Shown one piece after another: positions 24,898 to 33,800 of a DNA stretch of 64,000 nt. The notes beneath the pieces were generated by a model. It ran no database searches. It worked only from the letters and a program-made list of their open reading frames with translations, and was not told where the DNA came from. Position 1 is the first letter of the stretch; each line of letters starts with the position of its first letter. Location: the NCBI GenBank assembly GCA_016928955.1, contig JAFGJV010000027.1:45972-109971 (forward strand). Direction: 5' to 3'. Both the position numbers and the translations under genes were made by a program. This DNA comes from Spirochaetales bacterium. GTDB lineage: Bacteria > Spirochaetota > Spirochaetia > Treponematales > UBA12059.

Positions 24898-25409
24898 TAG
24901 ACCTCGTCTTGACCTTTCTGAAAATCGGGGCGGCCGCCTATGGCGGCGGCTGGACCATTGTGGGCATCATCCAGACCGACGTGGTCGGCCGCGGCTGGCT
25001 CAGCCCGGAGGCCTTCACCGACCTGGTGGCCGTTGCCCAGGTGACGCCCGGGCCCGTGGCCCTGAACGCGGCCACACTGGTGGGCTGGCGCCTGTACGGC
25101 TTGCCCGGCGCCATAGCGGCCACGCTGTCCGTGGTGGCCGTGCCCCTGGCCGCCGCCGTGGCCATATCGCTCCTGTCCAAAAAAGCCCTCAAATCCGGCG
25201 GAAAGCTGACGGAAGCCCTGAAAACCGGCACGCTTGGCCTCCTGGCCATGACCCTGTGGGCCTTCATGCCCCAGGCGGCCGCTTCCTGGAGGACGGCTGG
25301 CCTGTCCCTGTTGGCATTTGGGGTGTCCGCGTTCACCAAGGTGAATCCCCTGTGGGTAATCCTGGGTTCGGGCTTCCTGGGCATGATAGCCAGGCTGGTC
25401 TGGGGCTGA
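24894..25409 (+). CDS. Half-size chromate transporter (CHR family), subunit 2
   Basis: A 171-residue paralogue of the preceding protein. FLKIGAAAYGGGWTIVGIIQ, AVAQVTPGPVALNAATLVGW and GAIAATLSVVAVPLAAAVAI repeat the same conserved features, with about five hydrophobic helices. As in other short-chain CHR pairs the two subunits are likely to sit in opposite orientation in the membrane. The ATG overlaps the stop of subunit 1 (ATGA), so equal amounts are expected. No regulator is adjacent. Confidence 0.87.
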   Translation: MIDLVLTFLKIGAAAYGGGWTIVGIIQTDVVGRGWLSPEAFTDLVAVAQVTPGPVALNAATLVGWRLYGLPGAIAATLSVVAVPLAAAVAISLLSKKALKSGGKLTEALKTGTLGLLAMTLWAFMPQAAASWRTAGLSLLAFGVSAFTKVNPLWVILGSGFLGMIARLVWG

Positions 25410-25544
25410 TCTCATGCTCCCGGACTGCTTTAAATCCCCGCTGGGCCTATAGCAAAAAAAGCCGCCGCAAGACTCGCAAAAAACTCCGGCGGCATTATAC
25501 TGATACGGTGCGACCAAACTTGACGTACGTGCGGAGTCCCCGGG

Positions 25545-27599
25545 ATGTCGAATGACACGATACTCATCGTAGAAGACGAGAAGATCATAGCCATTGACCT
25601 CCAGAGGCGCCTGGAGCGTTTTGGCTACTCAGTGGTCGGCATGGCGGGAGAGAGCGACGCGGCCATTACCATGGCCCTTGAGCTCAACCCGTCCATCATC
25701 CTCATGGATATCATGCTGAACGGCAGCAAGCTGGACGGCATCGATACGGCCCTGGCCATCAAGGCCCAACGCGACATACCCTTTATCTTCCTCACGGCCT
25801 TCACGGACGAGCGCACCCTGGAGCGCGCCAAGGCGGTTCAGCCCTACGGCTACATCCTCAAGCCCTTCAAGGAACGGGAAGTCCACACCACCATCGACAT
25901 TGCCCTGTACAAGCACTCCATAGAGGGCAAGCTGATGCGGCAGGAACGCCTGTTCAGCGCCATCCTCCACTCCATCAACGACGGCATCGTGGCCACGGAC
26001 ATAGACCTGAACATCCAGTTCATGAACCCGGTGGCCGAGGACATATCCGGTTTCAAGGAATCCGCGGCCCAGGGCAAGAACATCAGCCAGTTCCTGGTGC
26101 TCGCAGACCCCAAAACCCAGGTCAACCTGCTGACGCAGGCCAGCCAGCTTTCGGAACAGGCCCTGTTCTTCAGCGACGTGACCATTCGCAACGCCCTGGG
26201 GCAGAGCCTGGTGGTGGACGGCTCGATCACGCGCATCCACGAGCGCGACAACGCCACGGAAGGCTACGTGATCACCCTGCGCGACATAACCGAGCTCAAG
26301 CGCCTGTCCGACACCCTGAACTACCAGTCCAGCCACGACAACCTGACCGGCCTGTCCAACCGAGAGGAATTCAGCTACAAGCTCGGGGAGCTGATCAAAA
26401 ACGCCAAGCTGACAGGCACGGCCCACGCCCTGATCGTCATGGACGTGGACAGGTTCAAGGCCGTGAACGACACCTGCGGGGCCATGGCTGGCGACGAGCT
26501 CCTGCGGCAGGTTGCCAGCCACATCCAGATGAACATCCAGCGCCAGGACATATCCGCGCGCATAGGCGGCGACGAGTTTGCCGTGATTCTGATGAACTGC
26601 ACGCCGGAAGACAGCGCCAACGTTGCGTCCCGGCTGCAGGCTGCCGTCCAGCGCCAGCGCTTCATCTGGCAGAACCTGACCTTCCCCGTGTCGCTCAGCG
26701 TCGGCATCGTGCCCATCGACCGCGAGGCTGGGGACATACACAACATCCTGGCGGCCGCGGACGACGCCTGCCACCTTTCCAAGGAGGAAGGCGGTTCCCG
26801 CACCACCGTGTTCCACGCCCAGGACAGCAAATTCCGCCAGCGGCGCGGCGACATGGAATGGATAGGCCGCATCAACCGGGCCGTGGAGGAAAACCGCTTC
26901 ATCCTGTACTACCAGCCCATCGTGCCGCTGGGCAAGGGTTCGGCCAAGCCCAAGATCGAAGTGCTCCTGCGCCTGGTCAACGAGGACGGGAGCATAGCCC
27001 GCCCGAACGACTTCATACCGGCGGCGGAGCGCTACAACCTGATGCCGCAGATAGACCGCTGGGTGGTGGAAAATTCCATGCGGGCCTTCCGCCTGCTCCA
27101 GGACCAGAAGTCGGCGCTCACGGACAACGTGTTCTCCGTCAACCTGTCGGGCCCGTCCCTTTTGGACGACGACCTGGTGGAAAGCATACGGTTGCTCGTG
27201 CGCAAGTACGCCCTGTCGCCGGCCGATTTCTGCTTTGAGATCACGGAGACGGCGGCCATACAGAACCTGTCCTACGCCACCCGTTTCATCAACCAGCTGA
27301 GGGAAGACGGCTTTACCTTTGCCCTGGACGATTTCGGCGCCGGCTTCTCGTCGTTCGGCTACCTGCGCAACCTGCCCGTGGATTACGTCAAGATAGACGG
27401 CTCTTTTGTGCAGAACATAGACGAAAGCCTGGTGAGCTACACCATGGTCGACTCCATCAACGCGATAGGCCATGTAATGGGCCTCAAGACCATAGCCGAG
27501 TTCGTCAAGAACGCGTCCATCGTGACCAAGCTGGAGGAGCTGGGCGTGGACTACGCGCAGGGTTACCACTTCTCCGAGCCAAAACCCATCTTTGGCTGA
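25545..27599 (+). CDS. REC-PAS-GGDEF-EAL c-di-GMP signalling protein
   Basis: A 684-residue cytoplasmic protein. Residues 3-120 are a receiver domain (ILIVEDEKIIA, phospho-acceptor Asp in IILMDIMLNGSKLDG, Lys of ILKPFKERE), about 130-250 a PAS domain, about 260-420 a diguanylate cyclase domain with the intact active site RIGGDEFAVI near residue 340, and about 435-680 a phosphodiesterase domain with EVLLR near residue 472 in place of EALLR and DDFGAGFSSFGYLRNLPVDY near residue 590. The inhibitory RxxD site before GGDEF reads QRQD, so product inhibition may be lost. Both activities could be active, with a sensor kinase elsewhere supplying phosphate. No good ribosome site precedes the ATG. Confidence 0.93.
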   Translation: MSNDTILIVEDEKIIAIDLQRRLERFGYSVVGMAGESDAAITMALELNPSIILMDIMLNGSKLDGIDTALAIKAQRDIPFIFLTAFTDERTLERAKAVQPYGYILKPFKEREVHTTIDIALYKHSIEGKLMRQERLFSAILHSINDGIVATDIDLNIQFMNPVAEDISGFKESAAQGKNISQFLVLADPKTQVNLLTQASQLSEQALFFSDVTIRNALGQSLVVDGSITRIHERDNATEGYVITLRDITELKRLSDTLNYQSSHDNLTGLSNREEFSYKLGELIKNAKLTGTAHALIVMDVDRFKAVNDTCGAMAGDELLRQVASHIQMNIQRQDISARIGGDEFAVILMNCTPEDSANVASRLQAAVQRQRFIWQNLTFPVSLSVGIVPIDREAGDIHNILAAADDACHLSKEEGGSRTTVFHAQDSKFRQRRGDMEWIGRINRAVEENRFILYYQPIVPLGKGSAKPKIEVLLRLVNEDGSIARPNDFIPAAERYNLMPQIDRWVVENSMRAFRLLQDQKSALTDNVFSVNLSGPSLLDDDLVESIRLLVRKYALSPADFCFEITETAAIQNLSYATRFINQLREDGFTFALDDFGAGFSSFGYLRNLPVDYVKIDGSFVQNIDESLVSYTMVDSINAIGHVMGLKTIAEFVKNASIVTKLEELGVDYAQGYHFSEPKPIFG

Positions 27600-27739
27600 G
27601 CGGCCTTACTGCGTGTTCCGGCGACGCGGCGAGCTCCAGGCGCCGTGACCGACGGGCGCGCGCATCTATAGAAAGCCGGGCGTTTTTGGCCGAACGCATA
27701 GGGAACTTCTACTAGCCCTAGGGGTATTAGATAATTCCC

Positions 27740-29863
27740 TTATATCTCGAACAGAAGCCGCCGGTAGTCAGGCCACGGCCAGTGCTCGGGCGGCACCAGG
27801 CGCTCAAGGGCGTCCGCCGCGGCCCTCAGGTCGCCCATGGCCGGCACCAGGGCCGTCCTGCACACGGACGCCTCTTCCGCGGGGTCATCCAGGCCGGACA
27901 CGCCCGCAAGGGCCCGCTCGAGCACGGTCGCCGCGCTGTCCACGGAGTCCAGGGCCGTTGACAGCGCCTTGGACAGACGCTCGGCCGCCCTGGACGGGCA
28001 CCCTGCCCTGCCGGCCGCATCGGCGGCGGAAGCCGCGTGCCTGAGTTCCGAGCAGGCCGCCTGGATGGCTCCCCGCCTGACCATGTCCAGCATGGTGGCC
28101 GCCTCTATCCGCACCCGCTTGGCGTAACGCTCCAGCTTGATGTGGTGTATGGCCCGCGCCTCGTCCTTGGTGAGCACGGCAGTCGACTCAAGCATGGCAA
28201 TGTTGTCGGCGTCCAGCCAGGCGGCCAGGGCCGAGGGCGAATCCGGCAGGTTGGGTAGGCCACGCTTGGCCGCCTCAGCCCGCCACTCCGCGGAATAGCC
28301 GTTGCCGTTGAACACCACCCTGCCGTGCTCGCGCCATATACCGCCGACAGCGGCAACCATGGCCGCCGAACGGTCCTCTGAGCGCTCCAGCTCGTCGGCC
28401 AGCTCGGACAGGCTTTCCGCCACGGCCGCGTTGAGCACGGCCACGGACGCGGATATGGATTCCCCCGAGGGTGCCATGCGGAACTCGAACTTGTCGCCGG
28501 TAAAGGCAAAGGGGCTGGTGCGGTTGCGGTCGGACAGGTCCTTGGGCAGGCGCGGCAGGGGCGTATGGCCCATCACGATGTGCTCGCTGGAGCCACCCCC
28601 GGGAGCGTCGCCCCGGGACAGGCGCGACAGGACGTCCGACAGCTGGTCGCCCAGAAACACCGACACGATGGCCGGGGGTGCCTCGTTGGCGCCCAGGCGA
28701 AGGTCGTTGCCTGCGCTGGCCACCGTGGCCCGGAGAATGGTCGCGTAGCGGTCAACCGCCCGCACCACGGCCGCCAGGAACACCAGAAAGCGCGCGTTGG
28801 TACGGGGATTGGGCCCTGGATCCAGCAGGTTGGTGCCGTCGTCGGCGGCCAGGGACCAGTTGATATGCTTGCCAGAGCCGTTGACCCCGGCAAAGGGTTT
28901 CTCGTGCAGGAGGGCCGCCAGGTTGTGGCGGTCCGCAACCTTGCCCAGGGTTTCCATGACCAGCTGGTTGTCGTCGGCCGCCAGGTTGGCCGTTGAGTAT
29001 ACTGTTGCCAGCTCAAACTGGTTGGGCGCCACCTCCTTGTGCTGGGTCTTGGCCGACACTCCCAGGCGCCACAGCTCGTAGTTCAATTCCCGCATGAAAC
29101 CGGCAACCCGCTCGGGTATCTGGCCGTAGTAGTGCTCCTCCAGCTCCTGCCCCTTGGGCGGCGGCGCGCCTATCAGGGTGCGGCCAGCCAGGGCAAGGTC
29201 CGGCCTCCGCCCATACAGCTCCTTCTCTATGAGGAAGTACTCCTGTTCGGCCCCTACCGTGGGCCACACGCGGGTTGCCCCGTCCTGGCCTATGGCCTTG
29301 AGCACCCTGAGCGCCGCACCGCCAACCGCGTCCATGGACCGCAGGAGCGGGACCTTCTCGTCCAGGGCCTCGCCGTTGTATGACACAAAGGCCGTGGGAA
29401 TATAGAGGGTCAGCCCGGCCATGTCGTCCTTAAGGAAGGCTGGACTGGTGGTGTCCCAGGCCGTGTAGCCCCTGGCCTCAAAGGTGGCCCGCAGGCCCCC
29501 GGAAGGAAAGCTGGATGCGTCGGACTCGCCCTTGACCAGGGCCTTGCCGGAAAACTCCATCAGCGTGCCGCCGTCCGGATTCGGCCGTATAAATGCGTCG
29601 TGCTTTTCCGCCGTACGGCCGGTGAGCGGCTGGAACCAGTGGGTGTAATGCGTGGCCCCATGCTCCAGGGCCCAGTCCTTCATGGCGTTGGCCACCACCT
29701 CTGCCGTGGCCGCGGACAGCTCGCGCTCGCCCAGCTGGACGCGCTTGAGCTCGTCGTACACGCTGCGCGGCAAACGCTCGCGCATGGCCCGGTCGTCAAA
29801 ACGGTTTTCCCCGTAGGTGGCTGACAGGGACTTGGCACGGTAGTCGATTTCGCGGCGCTTCAT
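27740..29863 (-). CDS. glnN: Glutamine synthetase type III
   Basis: A 707-residue enzyme that makes glutamine from glutamate, ammonia and ATP. The length and N-terminal block (HWFQPLTGRTAEKHDAFI) are typical of GSIII, and THYTHWFQP, WPTVGAEQEYFLIEKELY, FAGVNGSGKHINWSLAADD near residue 320 and GANEAPPAIVSVFLGDQL are the conserved metal and ATP binding regions. The C-terminal about 150 residues are helical and Ala-rich as in other GSIII. GGGAGGG precedes the ATG. It lies 21 bp behind the DUF2156 gene and is probably read from that gene's promoter. GSIII is common in anaerobes and in cyanobacteria lacking GSI. Confidence 0.95.
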   Translation of the reverse strand: MKRREIDYRAKSLSATYGENRFDDRAMRERLPRSVYDELKRVQLGERELSAATAEVVANAMKDWALEHGATHYTHWFQPLTGRTAEKHDAFIRPNPDGGTLMEFSGKALVKGESDASSFPSGGLRATFEARGYTAWDTTSPAFLKDDMAGLTLYIPTAFVSYNGEALDEKVPLLRSMDAVGGAALRVLKAIGQDGATRVWPTVGAEQEYFLIEKELYGRRPDLALAGRTLIGAPPPKGQELEEHYYGQIPERVAGFMRELNYELWRLGVSAKTQHKEVAPNQFELATVYSTANLAADDNQLVMETLGKVADRHNLAALLHEKPFAGVNGSGKHINWSLAADDGTNLLDPGPNPRTNARFLVFLAAVVRAVDRYATILRATVASAGNDLRLGANEAPPAIVSVFLGDQLSDVLSRLSRGDAPGGGSSEHIVMGHTPLPRLPKDLSDRNRTSPFAFTGDKFEFRMAPSGESISASVAVLNAAVAESLSELADELERSEDRSAAMVAAVGGIWREHGRVVFNGNGYSAEWRAEAAKRGLPNLPDSPSALAAWLDADNIAMLESTAVLTKDEARAIHHIKLERYAKRVRIEAATMLDMVRRGAIQAACSELRHAASAADAAGRAGCPSRAAERLSKALSTALDSVDSAATVLERALAGVSGLDDPAEEASVCRTALVPAMGDLRAAADALERLVPPEHWPWPDYRRLLFEI

Positions 29864-29884
29864 GGAGCCCTCCCGGGCAAAATA

Positions 29885-30757
29885 TTACTCTGGCTGTACG
29901 CGGTACTTCCTGACAAAGCCGACCGGGCGGTAGGTCATCTTGGCCTGCCTGAGGCCCTCGTCGCCAAGATCCTGCTCGCGGTTGACGTATTTGAAATACG
30001 GCGGCAGGGCTTGGGCAAAGGCCTGGTTGATGAACTGGTATATGCCCTTGTAGCCCCCGGCCGCCTTCTCGAAATGCACGGCGAACATGCGGGCCTTGGC
30101 CAGGGGCTCGCCCAGGGCGTAGCCGGCGGGTTTGCCGTCAACGTAATACACGGTCCCCCGCATGCCAAGCTCCCGGTACAGGTCCAGGGCCTCACGGGCG
30201 GCCTTGAAGTCGCCGTCCTCGCCTTTTTCGTCGCGCCAGCGCTCCAGCACCGTGATGGCGTCCGCCACGGTTGCCTGGTCCAGGCCTTTCTGCTCGTAGG
30301 AGTAGGAATTGATGAAGGCGTTCACCAGGTTGCGTTTTTTGTGGTAGGTCTTGCCGGACAGCTCTGCCAGGTCATGCCGGTTGTACAGGTAGTCAAAATT
30401 GTCGCGGTCCTCGTGCACGGCAAAGCCTGCCGCTTCCAGGTGGATGCGCTCTTTCAGGCACTGCGTCTCTGCCATGTTCTTGAGGTAGGCGTGGTCAAGG
30501 AGGAGTTCCTTCAGGGTGTTGAGGGGCGGCACGCAGCAGGGCGCCATGAAAAAGCGCTGGCCGTCCTTGGAGCCCGATATGAGGAAGGTGTGGCCACTGA
30601 GGTGGGACGCCGTGTAGCCGTAGACGTGGCGAAACAGGAAGAGATTCGAGAAGGTGAATTCCGACACGCCGTCCGCAAGGAGGTTGAGGGCCGGATACAG
30701 TTCGTCGCGCATGTCCAGGGTAAGGGGCGCGAACTCCGGATATTCGGGGATTTTCAT
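29885..30757 (-). CDS. DUF2156 protein (GNAT-like, LPG-synthase C-terminal family)
   Basis: A 290-residue protein of the DUF2156/phosphatidylglycerol lysyltransferase C-terminal domain family. NLFLFRHVYGYTASHLSGHT near residue 40, GKTYHKKRNLVNAFINSY near residues 155-172 and GTVYYVDGKPAGYALGEPLA near residue 220 are typical. It resembles the tRNA-dependent aminoacyl transfer fold but lacks the membrane half, so a soluble role is likely. The start at 30757 sits 6 nt after a -10 box and lacks a Shine-Dalgarno sequence, so the mRNA may be leaderless. It is the first gene of a two-gene unit with glnN. Confidence 0.83.
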   Translation of the reverse strand: MKIPEYPEFAPLTLDMRDELYPALNLLADGVSEFTFSNLFLFRHVYGYTASHLSGHTFLISGSKDGQRFFMAPCCVPPLNTLKELLLDHAYLKNMAETQCLKERIHLEAAGFAVHEDRDNFDYLYNRHDLAELSGKTYHKKRNLVNAFINSYSYEQKGLDQATVADAITVLERWRDEKGEDGDFKAAREALDLYRELGMRGTVYYVDGKPAGYALGEPLAKARMFAVHFEKAAGGYKGIYQFINQAFAQALPPYFKYVNREQDLGDEGLRQAKMTYRPVGFVRKYRVQPE

Positions 30758-30763
30758 GACGGA

Positions 30764-30793
30764 ACTATAGCGGTAAGCCGGGGGAAGAATCAA
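30764..30793 (-). promoter_or_regulatory. Promoter of the DUF2156-glnN operon, leaderless type
   Basis: Minus-strand TTGATT (30788-30793), 18-bp spacer, TATAGT (30764-30769). Only 6 nt separate the -10 from the ATG at 30757, so transcription should begin at or next to the start codon. Confidence 0.6.
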
Positions 30794-30814
30794 CAAAAAC
30801 GACACTGGTTTCTC

Positions 30815-30847
30815 CAAAAAAGTACGGCGGCCCGGGTTGGGCCGCCG
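30815..30847 (-). terminator. Rho-independent terminator of the OmpA-like gene
   Basis: CGGCGGCCC (30825-30833) and GGGCCGCCG (30839-30847) form a perfect 9-bp stem around a 5-base loop, with a run of six T on the minus-strand side (30815-30820). It lies 45 bp past the stop at 30892 and just before the next promoter. Confidence 0.85.
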
Positions 30848-30891
30848 TTTGTGGTGAGCCTGGCGCCCCACTGGGCGCCCTGCCTTGCACG

Positions 30892-33800
30892 CTACTCCTT
30901 GAGCAGGATGAACTCCACGCGCCGGTTTTTCCAGCGGTTCTCGGCGTCCGTGAAGCTGACCACCGGCTCGCTGGATCCGAGGCCGCGCACGGACAGGCGC
31001 CGCGCGTCCACCCCGTACTCGATGAGCTTGTCCATGACCGCCTTGGCGCGGTTGAGCGACAAGTCCAGCACCTCTCGCTCCTCACGGTCTATGGCCGCCT
31101 GGCCGGCGCCGGTCATCTTGGCCACCGAGTTGGCGTGGCCTTCCACCCGGATCTTGTAGTCCTTGAAACGGTTGAGGATGGCGGCTATGCGCTTGAGCAC
31201 TTCCTCGTTGCGGGCCACCACGTCGGCCGGCAGGTTCTTGAAGTCGAAAAAGTCCGGCCGGAACACGATGGACGGCACCTTGATCTTGAGACGGTCGCCG
31301 TCACGGATCACAAGGACGTCCACCGATATGACGCCTTCAGCCACGCTCTTGTTGCCCCACGCGTCCTGGATGCTGAAGCGGTACACGTAATCGGTGGCCG
31401 CCTCCACCAGCTCGCCGCGCTGTGAGCGTCCGTCCCAGGTCAGGCGCTCGGCCGGCCGGCCTCTGCCGTTCCAGCTGAAGAACAGGCGTTCCTTGCGGTC
31501 GCCCGAGCCTTCCTGCACGGCCACCTCGTAGATATCAAAGCGCCAGGTATCCAGGGCGCTCAGGTCGGCCACGCCCAGGCTCACCTTGAGTTCGTCGTCA
31601 ACGCCGTCGTTGTCCGGGCTGAAGTATCGCGGTCCCACGGACAGCGACAGGCGCGGGCCTTCCGAATCCAGGGTAAAGGCTGCCGTCTTGGCTTCCGCCC
31701 GGTCGCCCTTGCGGTAGTCAACGGTCAGCACGGCCGTGTACTGGCCCTGCACCACGGCGCCGTCGTCGCCCTTGCCGTCCCAGGTGAGCTTGGCCGGCAA
31801 GGATGCTATGGCAGTGCCGGACAGGGTCTTGCGGGCAGCGCCGGACGCGTCCACAAAGGCCAGGCGCCAGGATGCCACGCCGTCCTTCTGGTTGACGATG
31901 GAGCTGACGCTCAGGGTGTCCGCCACGCCGTCGCCGTTGGGGCTGAAGCCCTCCGCCGCCGCGGTGACAAAGACCTGCACCTGCCGGTTGTCAACGCCTA
32001 TGCCGCTGACCGTCTTCTCCGCCCGGTTGCCGGCTGCGTCTTCCGAGTGGACTACGTAGCGATAGGTACCGTCCGGCACCACGTTGCCGTTGGCGTCCTT
32101 GCCGTCCCATTCCAGGGCCGTTGCCTGGTCGCGCCACGACCACACGCGCACGGCCTTGCCGGCCGCGTTGTACACGGTACCCGTCCACGAGTCGCCGGCC
32201 GCTGAGCTCTGGCCTATGGTCAGGCTGTCCTTGCGGCCGTCGCCGTTCGGGCTGAACAGCGTGTCGTCGGCGCTTACCGTTATGGACGGGGCCACCGTGT
32301 CCAGGGTCAGCTCCACGGAACGGGCCGTCTCCACCTCGTCGGTGGTGTAGCGGACCTCGAGCACGGCCAGGTAGCTGCCGTCGGGCGCCTTCTGCCCGGC
32401 GTCGGTCTTGCCGTCCCACAGCACGCGGGCGCTCGGCGCGGCCGTGCCCTTGAACACGCGCACGGGGTTGCCGTCGGGTCCCGCTATGGACAGGGTCCAG
32501 TCCCGCACGCGGGACGCCGACTGGACGTCAGGCTGTATGGCCACCGTGTCGCTCGTGCCGTCGCCGTTGGGGCTGAAGGCCCGCCGGTCCAGGGCAAGTC
32601 GCACGGCCTTTTTCTCCGTGTCCACCAGGATTGCCGGAGTAGACACCTGGGTCTTGTTGCCCGCCTTGTCCACGGCGGACAGGCGGTATATGTACTGGCC
32701 GTCGGGCACCGTGGCGCCCGCGTCGTCGGAACCGTCCCAGGTGAGTTTCTGGTCGGGCTGGCCGATGAAATTCCAGGTCTTGACCGCCGTGCCCTCCGCG
32801 TTGAGCACCTGGCCCTGCCAGGCCTCTTCTTCCGAGCCCGACTGGCTGATGGTGACCAGGGCGCGCACGTCGCCCAGGGGATTGAAGGCCTGTCGGTCGG
32901 AACTGGCCTTGGCTGTGGGCGGGCTCAGGTCTATGACAAAGTCCGGCGACCATACCGTGGGCGTGTGGCCGTTCACGTACTTGGCCACCAGCTGGGTGCG
33001 GTAGGTGCCTTCGGGCAGGGCGGCCCCGGAGGCGTCCTTGCCGTCAAACCGGTAGTCGGTCTCCAGGCTGTTCTCTCCGGTGCCGGTCACGGTCCAGCGT
33101 TCCTTGCCTGCGGCGTCTACCACCGCCAAGGACCAGGATGCAAGGCCCGTCCTGACCGGCACGCTGGGGCTCAGGGTCAGGGCGTCCTTGACGCCGTCCG
33201 CGTTGGGGCTGAAGGCGCCCAGGTCTATGGTCACGGACACGGGGGGCTGCTGGGTGTTGACGATGATGTTGTCCACCTTGGCCGAACCGGCGTTGCCGGC
33301 GCGGTCCACCGCCGCCACGCGATATCCGTATACGCCGTCAGGCACGATCTGGCCGGCTTCGTTCTTGCCGTCCCAGGCCAGGGCGCCCACGTCCGCGCTC
33401 TTGATTTCCCAGGTCCTGATGACGGTGCCGGTAGCGTCCACCACTTCGGCCGTCCACAGGTCCTCGGAGCTGGACACGTGGTTGATGCCCAGGCTGTCCT
33501 TGTTGCCGTCGCCGTCCGGGCTGAAGATAGGCGTATCAGCCCCTGCCGACGGGGTGGCGGCCACCGTTGGCGGGGTGTTGTCCACCACCACGGTGTAGCG
33601 CTCGGTCACGGCTTGGTTGCCGTTGTCGTCTTCCGCTTCTATCACAAAGGTGTACGTACCGTCCGGCACGGTCTGGCCGGAGTCGGCAAGGCCGTTCCAC
33701 ACCAGCTCCTCGGGCACGGGCACGCCCTTCTTGACATACACAAGCCGCTTCCAGAAACCAGAGAAGCTCTCGCTCTCAGGGCGGCTTTCCTTGTTGGCTA

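Noticed and set aside
25454..25493. Hairpin GCCGCCG/CGGCGGC after the chromate transporter genes as a terminator
   Set aside because: The T-run lies on the minus strand and there is no minus-strand gene to end; on the plus strand it lacks a T tract, so I did not annotate it as a terminator.
25629..27569. Long open frame on the minus strand opposite the GGDEF-EAL gene (about 646 codons)
   Set aside because: It is the mirror of a GC-rich coding region with biased third positions; the translation is low-complexity in His, Gly, Val and Gln without domains, while the plus strand has clear domains.
27600..27739. Possible terminator between the convergent GGDEF-EAL and glnN genes
   Set aside because: CTAGCCCTAG and GGGAA/TTCCC pairings are present but no stable stem with a T tract could be drawn.
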